The position numbers and the translations under genes were made by a program. The notes below the pieces were generated by a model. That model made no database searches. It was not told the origin of the DNA and was given only the letters and a program-made list of their open reading frames with translations. Below are positions 14,992 through 24,367 of a stretch of DNA of 64,000 nt, one piece after another. Numbering within the stretch: position 1 is the first letter of the stretch; each line of letters opens with the position of its first letter. Source of the DNA: Microbacterium sp. (GTDB taxonomy: Bacteria; Actinomycetota; Actinomycetes; Actinomycetales; Microbacteriaceae); NCBI GenBank assembly GCA_017306415.1, contig JAFKIL010000003.1:1-64000 (forward strand), given 5' to 3'.

Positions 14992-14992
<1 letters not shown>

Positions 14993-16035
14993 CAGACCAC
15001 CATTCCGAACTGCTCGCTGAAGCGGACATCGCCCTCGGCCATGTCGCGCATGTCCTGCACGTCGCTGCGGAACATCAGCGTGCGCTCGATGCCCATGCCG
15101 AACGCGAAGCCCGAGTAGACCTCGGGGTCGATGCCCGCCGATCGCAGCACGTTGGGGTTGACCATGCCGCAGCCGCCCCACTCGATCCACCGGGCGCCGC
15201 CCTTGAAGGTCGGGTGCCAGAGGTCGAGTTCTGCGGACGGCTCGGTGAAGGGGAAGTAGTTCGTGCGGAACCGTGTCTTCGCCTCGGCGCCGAACAGCAC
15301 GCGGGCGAAGTGGTCGAGCGTGCCCTTCAGATTGGCCATCGTGATGCCCTTGTCGATCACGAGACCCTCCACCTGGCTGAACACCGGCAGATGCGTCGCA
15401 TCGAACTCGTCCGTGCGGTACACGCGCCCGGGGCACACGACGTAGATCGGGAGCTCCCGCGACAGCATCGACCGCATCTGCACGGGGCTCGTGTGCGTGC
15501 GCATCACGAGGTGGCGCGAGACCGGGTCCACGAAGAACGTGTCCTGCATCTGACGCGCGGGGTGATCCTCGTCGAAGTTGAGCGCGTCGAAGTTGAACCA
15601 CTCGTGCTCGAGCTCGGGCCCTTCGGCGATCTCCCACCCCATGCCGACGAAGATGTCGCCGATCTCCTCCTGGAGGAGCGTCAGCGGATGCCGTGCGCCC
15701 ACGCGCGCATGCGCGGCGAGAGCGGTGATGTCGACGCGCTCGGACTCCAGGCGTGCAGCCGTCTCCGCCTCGGCGAGCTCCGCCTCACGCGCGGCGAGCG
15801 CCTGCGTGACCCGGCCGCGGCCCTGGCCGATCAGCTTTCCGAACTCCGCCTTGTGCTCGGGGGCCACCTCGCGCATGCGCGCATTCAGGCGGGCGAGCGG
15901 GGAGCCCTCCGCCGAGTGCGCGGCGCGCGCCGCCTTCAGCTCGGCGGTATCGGATGCCGCGGAGATCGCCGCGAGCGCGGACCGGACGGCGTCATCCACC
16001 GCCTGCGGGGTGATCTGGGAATCGTCGTCGGACAC
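14992..16035 (-). CDS. pheS: Phenylalanine--tRNA ligase alpha subunit
   Basis: PheS is the catalytic class II subunit of PheRS. The 347-residue protein has an N-terminal coiled-coil arm (about 10-100, charged Ala/Glu-rich), then motif 2 around MRTHTSPVQMRSM and motif 3 at GFAFGMGIERTLM near the C-terminus. The gatekeeper region for phenylalanine is the usual GGCGMVNPNVL stretch. The GTG start at 16035 lies 8 bases after TAGACT (complement of 16044-16049), so the transcript has almost no leader. No tRNA-Phe or attenuator is visible upstream. Confidence 0.97.
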
Positions 16036-16043
16036 GAGAGTCG

Positions 16044-16049
16044 AGTCTA
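16044..16049 (-). promoter_or_regulatory. -10 box of pheST (near-leaderless)
   Basis: TAGACT on the minus strand ends 8 bases before the GTG start of pheS. It lies in the 39-base gap after the RNA methyltransferase gene, so pheST may have its own promoter. Confidence 0.5.
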
Positions 16050-16074
16050 CCGAGGCCGCGGGGCCCCGTCCGGC

Positions 16075-16875
16075 TCAGGAGCGGAGGGCGAACGCGGATT
16101 CGTAGAGACAGACGCTCGCGGCGGTGGCCAGGTTGAGGGACTCCGCCCTGCCGTAGAGCGGGAGCCGCAGCGCTCCGTCCGCGAGCGCCAGCGCCTCCGC
16201 GGTCAGGCCGCGCGCCTCGTTCCCGAACAGCCACGCCGTGGGTCGGGCCAGGTCGCCCGCCGCGCGCGCCGCGAGGAGGTCCTCGCCCTTCACATCCGCG
16301 GCCACGACCCGCAGGCCCGCCGCGCGCGCCGCGGCCGCGACGTCCGCGAGCTCGCCGCCCAGCGACACCGGGACGTGGAAGAGCGACCCGGTGGTGGCAC
16401 GCACGACCTTCGGATTGTAGGGATCGACGGTGCGCCCCGTGAGGACGACGGCATCGGCGCCCGCGGCATCCGCCGCCCGGATGATGGTGCCGAGATTCCC
16501 GGGGTCGCGCACCTCCTCGCAGATCGCCACGAGCCGAGGACCGGCGGCGAACACGTCGCGCACGGACGTCGGGAACTGTCGTGCGACCGCGACGACGCCC
16601 TGCGGGGTGACCGTGTCGGCCATCGCGTCGAGGACGGCCTCGGTCGAGTAGGCGACCTCGATCCCCGCTGCCGCAGCCGCGGCGCGCAGATCCACGTGCC
16701 GTTCCAGCGCGCTCGGCGTCGCGAAGAGCTCGACGATCGCCTCGGGCCGGTACGCGAGCGCTTCGCGGACCGCTTGAGGGCCCTCCAGGAGGAACAGCCC
16801 CGTCTCGGACCGCGCGCTGCGCTTGGTGAGCTTCGCGACGGCGCGCACGCGCGGGGAGCGCGGGTTCTCGAGCAC
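16075..16875 (-). CDS. TrmH/SpoU family RNA 2'-O-methyltransferase
   Basis: This 266-residue SAM-dependent RNA ribose methyltransferase has an N-terminal L30e-like substrate domain (about 1-95) and a C-terminal SPOUT knot domain. The three SpoU motifs are visible: motif 1 in EEVRDPGNLGTIIRAADAAG, motif 2 in LFGNEARGL and motif 3 in ESLNLATAASVCLYE. The rRNA target cannot be told from sequence; relatives methylate 23S rRNA. The GTG at 16875 lies 6 bases after TAGACT, suggesting a leaderless mRNA. It stands between rplT and pheS, a common actinobacterial position. Confidence 0.9.
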   Translation of the reverse strand: MLENPRSPRVRAVAKLTKRSARSETGLFLLEGPQAVREALAYRPEAIVELFATPSALERHVDLRAAAAAAGIEVAYSTEAVLDAMADTVTPQGVVAVARQFPTSVRDVFAAGPRLVAICEEVRDPGNLGTIIRAADAAGADAVVLTGRTVDPYNPKVVRATTGSLFHVPVSLGGELADVAAAARAAGLRVVAADVKGEDLLAARAAGDLARPTAWLFGNEARGLTAEALALADGALRLPLYGRAESLNLATAASVCLYESAFALRS

Positions 16876-16881
16876 GCGTCC

Positions 16882-16887
16882 AGTCTA
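16882..16887 (-). promoter_or_regulatory. -10 box of the SpoU methyltransferase gene (leaderless)
   Basis: TAGACT on the minus strand with a 6-base gap to the GTG at 16875. It lies downstream of the rplT terminator, so transcription probably restarts here. Confidence 0.55.
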
Positions 16888-16930
16888 GGGTCGGCCCCTG
16901 CCCTGTGCCGGAGCGGGCGCCGTGAAACGC

Positions 16931-16964
16931 CGAAGGGCGCCCTCCGCTCGGAGGGCGCCCTTCG
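16931..16964 (-). terminator. Terminator of infC-rpmI-rplT
   Basis: A perfect 15-bp stem (16931-16945 with 16950-16964) closes a 4-base loop, 9 bases after the rplT stop. There is no U-tract, as is usual for high-GC actinobacterial terminators. The hairpin is symmetric, but only the minus-strand operon ends here. Confidence 0.85.
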
Positions 16965-16973
16965 GACGGTGCG

Positions 16974-17360
16974 TTACGCCGACACCTTGGCGGCGTTCAC
17001 GTCGCTGGGCAGCGCGTTCTTCGCCGTCGCGACGAGCGACGCGAACGTCGCCGGCTCGTGCACGGCGAGCTCGGCCAGGATGCGGCGGTCGACCTGGACG
17101 CCCGCGAGGCCGAGGCCCTGCATGAAGCGGTTGTAGGTGAGGCCGTTCTGGCGGCTCGCGGCGTTGATGCGCTGGATCCACAGACGACGGAAGTCGCCCT
17201 TGCGCTTGCGGCGGTCGCGGTACGCGTAGACGAGCGAGTGGGTGACCTGCTCCTTCGCCTTGCGGTACAGACGCGAACGCTGACCCCGGTAGCCGGAGGC
17301 GCGCTCGAGGATGACGCGACGCTTCTTGTGGGCGTTGACGGCCCGCTTGACTCTTGCCAT
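16974..17360 (-). CDS. rplT: 50S ribosomal protein L20
   Basis: L20 binds 23S rRNA early in large-subunit assembly. The 128-residue protein has the basic N-terminal extension ([15 protein letters not shown]) and the globular C-terminal part with [22 protein letters not shown]. In some bacteria L20 represses its own operon by binding the mRNA; no L20 site was recognised here. It is the last gene of infC-rpmI-rplT, 31 bases after rpmI, and is followed by a strong hairpin terminator. Confidence 0.98.
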   Translation of the reverse strand: MARVKRAVNAHKKRRVILERASGYRGQRSRLYRKAKEQVTHSLVYAYRDRRKRKGDFRRLWIQRINAASRQNGLTYNRFMQGLGLAGVQVDRRILAELAVHEPATFASLVATAKNALPSDVNAAKVSA

Positions 17361-17391
17361 GACTATTCGTTCCTAACGTGCGATCGGAGCG

Positions 17392-17586
17392 TCAGCGTCC
17401 GAGGAGCCTCTTGACGTTCTTGGCGTCGTTGCCGGAGATGACCTCATCCCGGTTCAGACGGCGGGTCTGGCGGCTCGACTTGACCTCGAGGTGGTGCCGC
17501 ATGCCCGACTGCTGCTTCATGATCTTTCCGCTGCCGGTGACCTTGAAGCGCTTCTTGGCGCTCGAGTTCGTCTTCTGCTTCGGCAT
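17392..17586 (-). CDS. rpmI: 50S ribosomal protein L35
   Basis: L35 is a small basic large-subunit protein. The 64-residue sequence [20 protein letters not shown] is typical of the family, including the KRFK core and the [13 protein letters not shown] end. It sits between infC and rplT in the classic translation operon. A Shine-Dalgarno-like GAAGGAAG precedes the ATG. Confidence 0.98.
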   Translation of the reverse strand: MPKQKTNSSAKKRFKVTGSGKIMKQQSGMRHHLEVKSSRQTRRLNRDEVISGNDAKNVKRLLGR

Positions 17587-17655
17587 ATCTCTTCCTTCGT
17601 TGTGCGTCCCGACACGCGGGAGTCGTCGTCCCGCGGGAGCGGGGGTCTGTGGGGC

Positions 17656-18294
<639 letters not shown>

Positions 18295-18548
18295 GCGGAA
18301 CTCCTCTTTCGTGCGGATGGGAGCCCACCGCGACACGCGGGAGTGCGCGTCGCGGGCGGAAGAGGTCGCACTCCACCCGCACGACGCCACAGCGCCGGCT
18401 TCGCACCCGGACTCCCGTGCGAGCGGGACGACCTCTCGCGGAGAGAGGCGGAGTGCGTGGACCCGGTAGCCTGGAGCGGCAAGCGCGGGTGGGATGTGAT
18501 CCTCTTTCGACCGGAGCAAAACGCTCCGGAGCCCGCCATAGTCTAGCA
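18295..18548 (-). promoter_or_regulatory. infC leader and promoter region
   Basis: About 250 transcribed bases precede infC. On the minus strand a -10-like TAGACT (complement of 18539-18544) is followed soon by the hairpin CCGGAGCGTTTTGCTCCGG. The long leader and hairpins suggest post-transcriptional control of the operon, but no named riboswitch or L20 site was recognised. The divergent DUF1844 gene begins at 18560. Confidence 0.45.
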
Positions 18549-18559
18549 GAGAGTGCGAC

Positions 18560-18952
18560 GTGGACACGATTCGAGATGAGGGACGGGACTCCGGGCGCCA
18601 CGCGCGCTGGGAGGAGCGGGAACGAGCGGCGGAGTCGGCGACTCGCGACATCGCCGAGGTCGGCGCCGTCGAGGTCATCACGACGACCGCGGTGCACCTG
18701 ATGAGCGCCGCCGCGGTCAAGGTCGGACTCGCCGACGACCCGGGCGCGCAGCTCGACCTCGACGAGGCGCGCAAACTCATCAACGCGCTCGCGGGACTCG
18801 TCTCCGCCGGCGCCCCCGAGATCAGCGACATGCACGCCCGCTCGCTCCGCGACGGCCTGCGCTCGCTCCAGCTCGCATTCCGCGAGGCGTCGGTCATCCC
18901 CGACCCGATCGGGCAGGGTCCCGGCGAGAAGTGGACCGGCCCCGTCACGTGA
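18560..18952 (+). CDS. DUF1844 domain protein
   Basis: This 130-residue protein belongs to the DUF1844 family of unknown function, common in actinobacteria beside infC. The domain occupies roughly residues 30-105, with the recognisable stretch [19 protein letters not shown] followed by [15 protein letters not shown]. The N-terminus is charged and probably disordered. It is divergent from infC, with GTG at 18560. A -10-like TAGTCT (18538-18543) lies about 15 bases upstream. No enzymatic motif is evident. Confidence 0.85.
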   Translation: MDTIRDEGRDSGRHARWEERERAAESATRDIAEVGAVEVITTTAVHLMSAAAVKVGLADDPGAQLDLDEARKLINALAGLVSAGAPEISDMHARSLRDGLRSLQLAFREASVIPDPIGQGPGEKWTGPVT

Positions 18953-18973
18953 CGCGCGGGCGGCAGCCGGCCG

Positions 18974-19756
18974 TCAGCGGCGGAGCTTGACGGACAGCGA
19001 GTCGACCAGCACCGCGATGCGGTCATCGGCGGCCCAGCGCCGCGCGAGCCGCTGCAGCACCGCGTCGAGCTCCTCGCGGTCCAGCCCGTCGATGAGCCGC
19101 AGCTGCACCACCAGCTCCGGCCCGCGCAGTCGGGCACCGGGGTCGCCGGGGGCGACCGCGAGGTCGATGATCGCGAGCTCGGCGGCCACACTCGCCTGGA
19201 GGGCGGTGAACACCTCGGGCGAGAGGAAGCTGGGCTCCCACGCGACGCCTTGGCCGATCGCCCAGACGGCCGGACGCCGGAGCACGAACTCGGTGGCCGA
19301 CCCGGGGTCGATGACGATCATGTCCGTGTCGTCGTCCGCCGCAGCCAGTGCGGTGCGCACGCCCTCGGCGGGAACGGGCCGGGCGGCGGCATCCCAGCGC
19401 GCCATGGCATCGACCGACGTGAACACGGGCAGCACCCGCCTCCCGTCCGGAGCGGCGACGCTCACGATCGAGAGCTCCTGCGTCTTGTCGACGGCGAGTC
19501 CGTGCGGCCCGATGCCCGCGGCACCCTTCTCCGCGATCAACGGGATGAGCAGACGCGCGGATCGATATGCGTCGACGACGGCCACCTGGTCGGCGAGGCC
19601 CGAATGGAACGCCTCGAGCGCCGCCAGCAGGGCCGGGTCGGCGCGCCCGTCGTCGTTCCCGTGCGGATTGGCCGGGAAGCGGCGGCCGGCCCACGGCACT
19701 CCCGCTGAATCGGCGGCCCCTCCGCCGGCGGGCGGCTCGTCAGCCGCGTGCGACAT
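18974..19756 (-). CDS. SseB family protein
   Basis: This 260-residue protein has the SseB-type N-terminal domain (about residues 30-160), including [10 protein letters not shown] and the [14 protein letters not shown] stretch. SseB-domain proteins were named from an enhanced-serine-sensitivity phenotype in E. coli; the molecular function in actinobacteria is unknown. The first 40 residues are low-complexity. The ATG at 19756 lies inside the last codons of the hisA/priA gene (17-base overlap), so it is probably co-transcribed with the his genes, a frequent actinobacterial arrangement. Confidence 0.82.
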   Translation of the reverse strand: MSHAADEPPAGGGAADSAGVPWAGRRFPANPHGNDDGRADPALLAALEAFHSGLADQVAVVDAYRSARLLIPLIAEKGAAGIGPHGLAVDKTQELSIVSVAAPDGRRVLPVFTSVDAMARWDAAARPVPAEGVRTALAAADDDTDMIVIDPGSATEFVLRRPAVWAIGQGVAWEPSFLSPEVFTALQASVAAELAIIDLAVAPGDPGARLRGPELVVQLRLIDGLDREELDAVLQRLARRWAADDRIAVLVDSLSVKLRR

Positions 19757-20486
19757 CCAGCGCCTCCGCCAGGGTGAACGCCCCCGCGTAGAGCGCCTTG
19801 CCCACGATCGCGCCTTCGACCCCCACGGGAACGAGCTCGCGGAGGGCGGCGATGTCGTCGAGGCTCGAGATGCCGCCCGACGCGACGATCGGCTTGGGCG
19901 TGCGTGCAGCCATCTCGCGCAGCAGATCGAGGTTCGGGCCCTTGAGCGTGCCGTCCTTCGTCACGTCCGTGACCACGTACCGGCTGCAGCCTGCGTCTTC
20001 GAGTCGGTCGAGAACGGTCCACAGGTCACCGCCGTCGCGCGTCCACCCGCGCGCGGCCAGGGTCGTGCCGCGGACGTCGAGTCCGACCGCGACGACCTCG
20101 CCGTAGCGCGCGATCACGTCGGCGGCCCACTCCGGATTCTCCAGCGCCGCGGTGCCCAGGTTGATGCGCGATGCTCCGGACTCCAGCGCAGCGTCCAGCG
20201 ACGCGTCGTCGCGGATGCCCCCGGAGAGCTCCACCTGGACGCCCTTGACCTGCTTGATGACGCGACGCAGGACCCCCGCGTTGCTTCCGCGGCCGAAGGC
20301 GGCGTCGAGGTCGACGAGGTGCACCCACTCAGCGCCCTGACGCGCCCACTCCACCGCCGCGTCGACGGGATCGCCGTAGCTCGTCTCGCTGCCCGCCGCC
20401 CCTTGCGTCAATCGCACGGCCTTCCCGTCGGCGACGTCGACAGCAGGGAGCAGGACCAGTTCGGGCGTGGCGGCGAAGTCGCTCAT
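19740..20486 (-). CDS. priA: PriA: bifunctional HisA/TrpF isomerase
   Basis: This (beta/alpha)8-barrel isomerase of 248 residues acts in histidine synthesis (ProFAR isomerase). In actinobacteria that lack trpF the same enzyme also serves as phosphoribosylanthranilate isomerase in tryptophan synthesis. The N-terminal catalytic Asp and the Arg of [18 protein letters not shown], the second Asp in [16 protein letters not shown], and the phosphate loop GGISSLDD are all present. The bifunctional label follows from lineage and would need absence of trpF elsewhere in the genome. It lies 66 bases after hisH. Confidence 0.93.
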   Translation of the reverse strand: MSDFAATPELVLLPAVDVADGKAVRLTQGAAGSETSYGDPVDAAVEWARQGAEWVHLVDLDAAFGRGSNAGVLRRVIKQVKGVQVELSGGIRDDASLDAALESGASRINLGTAALENPEWAADVIARYGEVVAVGLDVRGTTLAARGWTRDGGDLWTVLDRLEDAGCSRYVVTDVTKDGTLKGPNLDLLREMAARTPKPIVASGGISSLDDIAALRELVPVGVEGAIVGKALYAGAFTLAEALDVARG

Positions 20487-20552
20487 GACTCTCTTCCGAG
20501 GGGGGCTCGTGCGGAACGTTCGTCCGCTCTCAGCGGTGCGGATGGCACGAGG

Positions 20553-21203
20553 TCACAGGCTAGTGGGCGCGAGGCCGTCGATCCAATTGGACAGCAATCG
20601 GATGCCCGCCTCGCCGGACTTCTCCGGGTGGAACTGCGTGGCCGACAGCGGGCCGTTCTCGACGGCGGCGAGGAAGCGCGTGCCGTACTCGCACCAGGTG
20701 AGGCGCGGAACCGGGAAGGGCGGCTCCATCGGCAGGCTCCACGCGTGCGCGGCGAACGAGTGCACGAAGTAGAAGCGCTCCTCCTCGATCCCGGCGAACA
20801 GCCGCGATCCCGCATCCGGCTCCACGGTGTTCCATCCCATGTGCGGGAGGACCGGTGCGTCCACCTCCGTCACGACGCCGGGCCACTGGCCCATGCCCTC
20901 CGTGTCCACGCCGCGCTCGACGCCGCGGCCGAACAGCACCTGCATCCCCACGCAGATGCCGAGGACCGGCCGGCCGCCGGCCAGTCGTCGGTCGATGACC
21001 TCGTCGCCACGGCTCGCGCGGAGGGCGGACATGACGGCGTCGAACGCGCCGACGCCGGGCACGACCAGTCCGTCCGCCTCGAGGGCCAGGGTCCGGTCGG
21101 ACGTCAGGCGCGCGTCGGCACCGGCGGCGGCGAGAGCCTTGACAGCCGAGTGGACGTTGCCCGAGCCGTAGTCGAGCACGGCGACCAGCGGCCTGCTGGT
21201 CAC
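20553..21203 (-). CDS. hisH: Imidazole glycerol phosphate synthase, glutaminase subunit
   Basis: HisH releases ammonia from glutamine for HisF. The 216-residue class I amidotransferase has the nucleophile Cys in LGICVGMQ (near residue 82) and the His-Glu pair in [11 protein letters not shown] near the C-terminus. The GTG start at 21203 overlaps the hisB stop by four bases (GTGA). The partner hisF is not in this window, although hisA follows. Confidence 0.96.
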   Translation of the reverse strand: MTSRPLVAVLDYGSGNVHSAVKALAAAGADARLTSDRTLALEADGLVVPGVGAFDAVMSALRASRGDEVIDRRLAGGRPVLGICVGMQVLFGRGVERGVDTEGMGQWPGVVTEVDAPVLPHMGWNTVEPDAGSRLFAGIEEERFYFVHSFAAHAWSLPMEPPFPVPRLTWCEYGTRFLAAVENGPLSATQFHPEKSGEAGIRLLSNWIDGLAPTSL

Positions 21204-21811
21204 AGAGCACCCTTCGTGCTGGGGATGCCGACCACCTGCGGGTCGAACGACTTCGCCTGCCGGAACGCGCGGGCGAACGCCTTGTACTCCGCCTCCGCGA
21301 TGTGATGGGGGTCGCGGCCGGCGAGCACGCGGATGTGCGTCGTGAGCCGCGCGTGGAACGAGATGGCCTCGAACGTGTGCCGCACCAGCGAGCCGGTGAA
21401 GTGGCCGCCGATCAGGTGCAGCTCGAAGCCGGCGGGCTCGCCGTCGTGGACCAGGTAGGGGCGGCCGCTGACGTCGACGACCGCCTGGGCGAGCGCGTCG
21501 TCGAGCGGGACGAGGGCGTCGCCGTAGCGCGAGATGCCGGCCTTGTCCCCCAGCGCTTCGCCGATGGCGCTGCCGAGCACGATCGAGACGTCCTCGACCG
21601 TGTGGTGCACGTCGATAGCGGTGTCGCCGGAGGCGCGCACAGTCAGATCGGTGAGTGAGTGCTTCGCGAACGCCGTGAGCAGGTGGTCGAAGAACGGGAC
21701 GCTCGTGTCGATGTGACTTGCGCCTGTGCCGTCGAGGTCGAGCTCGAGTTCGACCGTGGACTCGCTGGTCGCCCGCCGCCGGGATGCCGTGCGTGAGGGG
21801 GCCGTCATCAT
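21200..21811 (-). CDS. hisB: Imidazoleglycerol-phosphate dehydratase
   Basis: HisB dehydrates imidazole glycerol phosphate using two Mn ions. The 203-residue monofunctional enzyme has the paired metal-binding motifs [11 protein letters not shown] and [16 protein letters not shown]. The open frame extends further upstream but only inside hisC. Two adjacent ATGs exist, at 21811 and 21808. I prefer 21811, which overlaps the hisC stop and lies 8 bases after AGGA. No HisN phosphatase domain is fused. Confidence 0.95.
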   Translation of the reverse strand: MMTAPSRTASRRRATSESTVELELDLDGTGASHIDTSVPFFDHLLTAFAKHSLTDLTVRASGDTAIDVHHTVEDVSIVLGSAIGEALGDKAGISRYGDALVPLDDALAQAVVDVSGRPYLVHDGEPAGFELHLIGGHFTGSLVRHTFEAISFHARLTTHIRVLAGRDPHHIAEAEYKAFARAFRQAKSFDPQVVGIPSTKGAL

Positions 21812-22893
21812 GAGCCCGATCCTATCGATGCCAAGGCGTCCAGGAACGCCGTGGTCTCCTCTTCGGTACCCGCCGTCACGCGCAGGCTGTGCGGAATCCC
21901 GACATCGCGGATCAACACGCCGCGGTCGCACAGGCCCTGCCAGGTGGCGGCCGGGTCGTCGACACCGGAGAACAGGACGAAGTTCGTCCAGCTCTCGAAG
22001 GGCTGGAAGCCCAGGGCCGACAGGGTCGCAGAGATGCGGTCGCGCTGCGCGACGATGTCATCCACCATGGCCAGCATCGTCGACGCGTGCCGCAGGGCCG
22101 CGGTGGCCGCCGCCTGCGTGAGAGCGCTCAGGTGGTACGGAAGCCGGACGAGCCTCAGCGCGTCGACGATCGCGGGATCCGCGGCGAGGTAGCCCACCCG
22201 AGCGCCGGCGAAGGCGAACGCCTTGCTCATCGTGCGCGACACGACGAGCCGCTCGCGGCCCGGGAGGAGGGTCAATGCCGACCGCTCATCGCGCGGGGCG
22301 AACTCCGCGTATGCCTCGTCGACGACGACGATCCCGCGCGACGCGGCGTAGACGGCCTCGATCACTTCGATCGGCAGCGGCGTGCCCGTCGGGTTGTTCG
22401 GCGCGCACAGGAAGACGACATCCGGGTCGGCGTCCGCGACCTGTGCAGCGGCGGAGTCGGGGGTGAGGACGTAGTCGTGGCCACGATCGCCCGCCAGCCA
22501 GGTCGCGCCCACGCCGCGGGTGAGCAGCGGGTACATCGAGTAGGTCGGCGAGAAGCCCATGGCCGTCCGCCCCGGTCCGGCGAAAGCCTGGAGCACGTGC
22601 TGGAGCACCTCGTTGGAACCGTTGCCCGCCCAGATCTGATCGCGCGCGAGGCCGTGACCGAGATAGTCGGCGAACCCCTCGCGAAGTGTCGTGAACTCGC
22701 GATCGGGGTAACGGTTGACGTCGCGAAGAGCTCGCGCGATCGAGTCGAGGATGTCGTCCGCGACCTCTCCGGGAACCGGATGGGTGTTCTCGTTCACGTT
22801 CAGGGCGACGGGCAGGGCAGCCTGCGGAGCTCCATACGGAGTCATGCCCCGCAGATCTTCTCTCAGAGGCAAGTCTTCTAATCGAGGGCTCAC
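21808..22893 (-). CDS. hisC: Histidinol-phosphate aminotransferase
   Basis: HisC is a fold-type I PLP aminotransferase of 361 residues that makes histidinol phosphate. It shows [10 protein letters not shown] (PLP phosphate), [12 protein letters not shown], the cofactor Asp in [10 protein letters not shown], and the PLP Lys in [17 protein letters not shown]. The C-terminal Arg that binds substrate phosphate is in SLRVTAGT. The GTG start at 22893 lies 6 bases after TACGAT, indicating a leaderless hisCBH transcript. The gene hisD, which usually precedes hisC, is absent; instead the LysM/lexA pair lies upstream. Confidence 0.95.
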   Translation of the reverse strand: MSPRLEDLPLREDLRGMTPYGAPQAALPVALNVNENTHPVPGEVADDILDSIARALRDVNRYPDREFTTLREGFADYLGHGLARDQIWAGNGSNEVLQHVLQAFAGPGRTAMGFSPTYSMYPLLTRGVGATWLAGDRGHDYVLTPDSAAAQVADADPDVVFLCAPNNPTGTPLPIEVIEAVYAASRGIVVVDEAYAEFAPRDERSALTLLPGRERLVVSRTMSKAFAFAGARVGYLAADPAIVDALRLVRLPYHLSALTQAAATAALRHASTMLAMVDDIVAQRDRISATLSALGFQPFESWTNFVLFSGVDDPAATWQGLCDRGVLIRDVGIPHSLRVTAGTEEETTAFLDALASIGSGS

Positions 22894-22899
22894 TCGACC

Positions 22900-22905
22900 A
22901 TCGTA
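22900..22905 (-). promoter_or_regulatory. -10 box of hisCBH (leaderless)
   Basis: TACGAT on the minus strand, 6 bases before the GTG start of hisC. There is no room for a leader or attenuator. Confidence 0.5.
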
Positions 22906-22951
22906 AGACGGCGACCGGTCGCCGCGGCTCGCCGTCCCGCGCCGGCCGGAC

Positions 22952-23308
22952 TCAATGCGACGGAGCGTATTCCGCGGGAATGGCGAGCTTCTCCCCCGGG
23001 GTGACGACGACGCCGTCGAGCGCGTTCAGGTGGACGATGGCGTCGACGACGTCGCGCGGGTCGGCGCCGGGCGCCACCGTCTCGGCGATCGACCACAGCG
23101 AGTCGCCCGCACCGACCGTCACGGTGGTGAAGGACCCTGACGACGCGCCCGCCTCATGGGACGCGAGAGCCGCGCCGCCGCCGATCACCGCGGCGGCGAT
23201 CGCAACGGCCACCGGGAACGCAACGATGCCGGTGAGGACGCGGCGCCCACGACGAGTCAACCGCAGGCGCGTGGCGGGGAGCCCGGTTGCGATTCCGATC
23301 GTGGTCAT
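22952..23308 (-). CDS. LysM-domain membrane protein, SOS division-inhibitor candidate
   Basis: This 118-residue protein has a basic N-terminus, one membrane segment (about residues 25-47, VLTGIVAFPVAVAIAAAVIG) and an extracytoplasmic LysM domain (about 63-115, from VGAGDSLWSIAETVAPG to PGEKLAIPAEY). LysM binds peptidoglycan. Divergent pairing with lexA, small size and one LysM domain match the SOS-induced division suppressors YneA (Bacillus), DivS (Corynebacterium) and Rv2719c (Mycobacterium), so I infer the same role. The ATG at 23308 has a strong AGGAGG. The frame extends upstream but without a better start. Confidence 0.8.
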   Translation of the reverse strand: MTTIGIATGLPATRLRLTRRGRRVLTGIVAFPVAVAIAAAVIGGGAALASHEAGASSGSFTTVTVGAGDSLWSIAETVAPGADPRDVVDAIVHLNALDGVVVTPGEKLAIPAEYAPSH

Positions 23309-23330
23309 GTCTGCCTCCTGATGTGCGTTG

Positions 23331-23378
23331 AGAGGTTCGGGTCGGGCGCTCGGCCGGGAGAACCCGACCCGAATCTCT
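23331..23378 (-). promoter_or_regulatory. Long hairpin in the leader of the LysM gene
   Basis: Arms 23331-23346 and 23363-23378 pair at 15 of 16 positions around a 16-base loop. In the minus-strand transcript this hairpin lies between the predicted start site and the Shine-Dalgarno. It could control translation or mRNA stability, or act as a transcription attenuator. Confidence 0.6.
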
Positions 23379-23381
23379 TTT

Positions 23382-23397
23382 CCGAAGCTATCTTCGG
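23382..23397. promoter_or_regulatory. Inverted repeat in the lexA/LysM intergenic region (candidate LexA operator)
   Basis: CCGAAG-CTAT-CTTCGG is a perfect 6-4-6 inverted repeat. On the minus strand it covers the -10 box of the LysM gene, an ideal place for a repressor. It shares the GAA/TTC core and spacing of Gram-positive SOS boxes (CGAAC-N4-GTTCG) but has G instead of C at the inner position, so LexA binding is a hypothesis. Confidence 0.5.
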
Positions 23398-23413
23398 TTC
23401 TGTACGATGTCAA
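23385..23413 (-). promoter_or_regulatory. Promoter of the LysM gene
   Basis: On the minus strand a consensus -35 TTGACA (complement of 23408-23413) and -10 TAGCTT (complement of 23385-23390) are 17 bases apart. The strong -35 with an overlapping inverted repeat fits a tightly repressed, strongly inducible gene. Confidence 0.75.
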
Positions 23414-23568
23414 CTGGGAGCCGTTTCGGAAAGCGATCGAACGCGACACGCGATGCGTTGCCCTCGATCCCTTCTCGATGCGGATACCGTTTCGATAGGG
23501 ACACCCCACCACGGACCTCCGACATTCGAAGAAGCTGCCATCGCGAGATGGCCGGAACGGGAGCAGAC

Positions 23569-24270
23569 ATGAGCGACGCGTCGCACGGCACCACGGGCGC
23601 TGCGAGCCGGGAGCGACCGCAGACGCGGCGGCGCCGGAGCCTGAGCGACAAGCAGCTCGCCATCCTGGAAGTCATCCAGCGATCGATCGCTCGCCACGGC
23701 TACCCCCCGAGCATGCGGGAGATCGGCGACGCGGTCGGCCTCAAGTCGCTCTCGAGCGTGACCCACCAGCTCAATCAGCTGGAGCTGAGCGGCTATCTCC
23801 GCCGGGACGCCGGAAAGACGCGCGCCATGGAGGTCCTGATCGATCTGCCGGGGAGTGCGGCGGAGAACCCCGCCGACTCCGCACCGAGCGTCGGCGACGC
23901 GGCCCTCGTCCCGCTCGTCGGACACATCGCGGCCGGAGTGCCGATCACCGCAGAGCAGCAGGTGGAGGAGATCTTCCCCCTCCCCCGTCAGCTCGTCGGC
24001 AAAGGCGACCTGTTCATGCTCAAGGTGCAGGGCGAGTCGATGATCGATGCCGCGATCTGCGACGGCGACTGGGTCGTCATCCGCTCGCAGGCGACCGCGG
24101 ACAACGGCGACATCGTGGCCGCGATGCTCGACGGCGAGGCGACCGTGAAGACGTTCCGCCAGCGCGACGGCCACACCTGGCTGCTCCCCCGCAACTCGGC
24201 CTTCGAGCCGATCCTCGGCGACGACGCGGTCGTCCTCGGCAAGGTCGTCGCCATCCTCCGCGCCATCTGA
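23569..24270 (+). CDS. lexA: LexA repressor
   Basis: LexA represses the SOS regulon and cleaves itself when stimulated by RecA filaments. The 233-residue protein has an N-terminal winged helix (about 25-90, with [21 protein letters not shown]). The cleavage site is A122-G123 (HIAAGVP), the catalytic Ser is S157 in [10 protein letters not shown], and the Lys is K194 in EATVKTF. The ATG at 23569 follows GGGAG. The frame is open further upstream to 23407, but that stretch lacks conserved sequence. It is divergent from the LysM gene; recA is in the same window. Confidence 0.96.
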   Translation: MSDASHGTTGAASRERPQTRRRRSLSDKQLAILEVIQRSIARHGYPPSMREIGDAVGLKSLSSVTHQLNQLELSGYLRRDAGKTRAMEVLIDLPGSAAENPADSAPSVGDAALVPLVGHIAAGVPITAEQQVEEIFPLPRQLVGKGDLFMLKVQGESMIDAAICDGDWVVIRSQATADNGDIVAAMLDGEATVKTFRQRDGHTWLLPRNSAFEPILGDDAVVLGKVVAILRAI

Positions 24271-24291
24271 GCGGTCGTCCCAGGGTCGGCC

Positions 24292-24316
24292 GTCCGCAGG
24301 ATCCACCCCTGCGGAC
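24292..24316 (+). terminator. Terminator downstream of lexA
   Basis: A 9-bp stem (24292-24300 with 24308-24316) with a 7-base loop begins 22 bases after the lexA stop. There is no U-tract. Confidence 0.65.
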
Positions 24317-24367
24317 CGCGGGTCCGGTGCAGAATGGGGCGCGGCAGACGAGCGAGAGGCGGCGACC

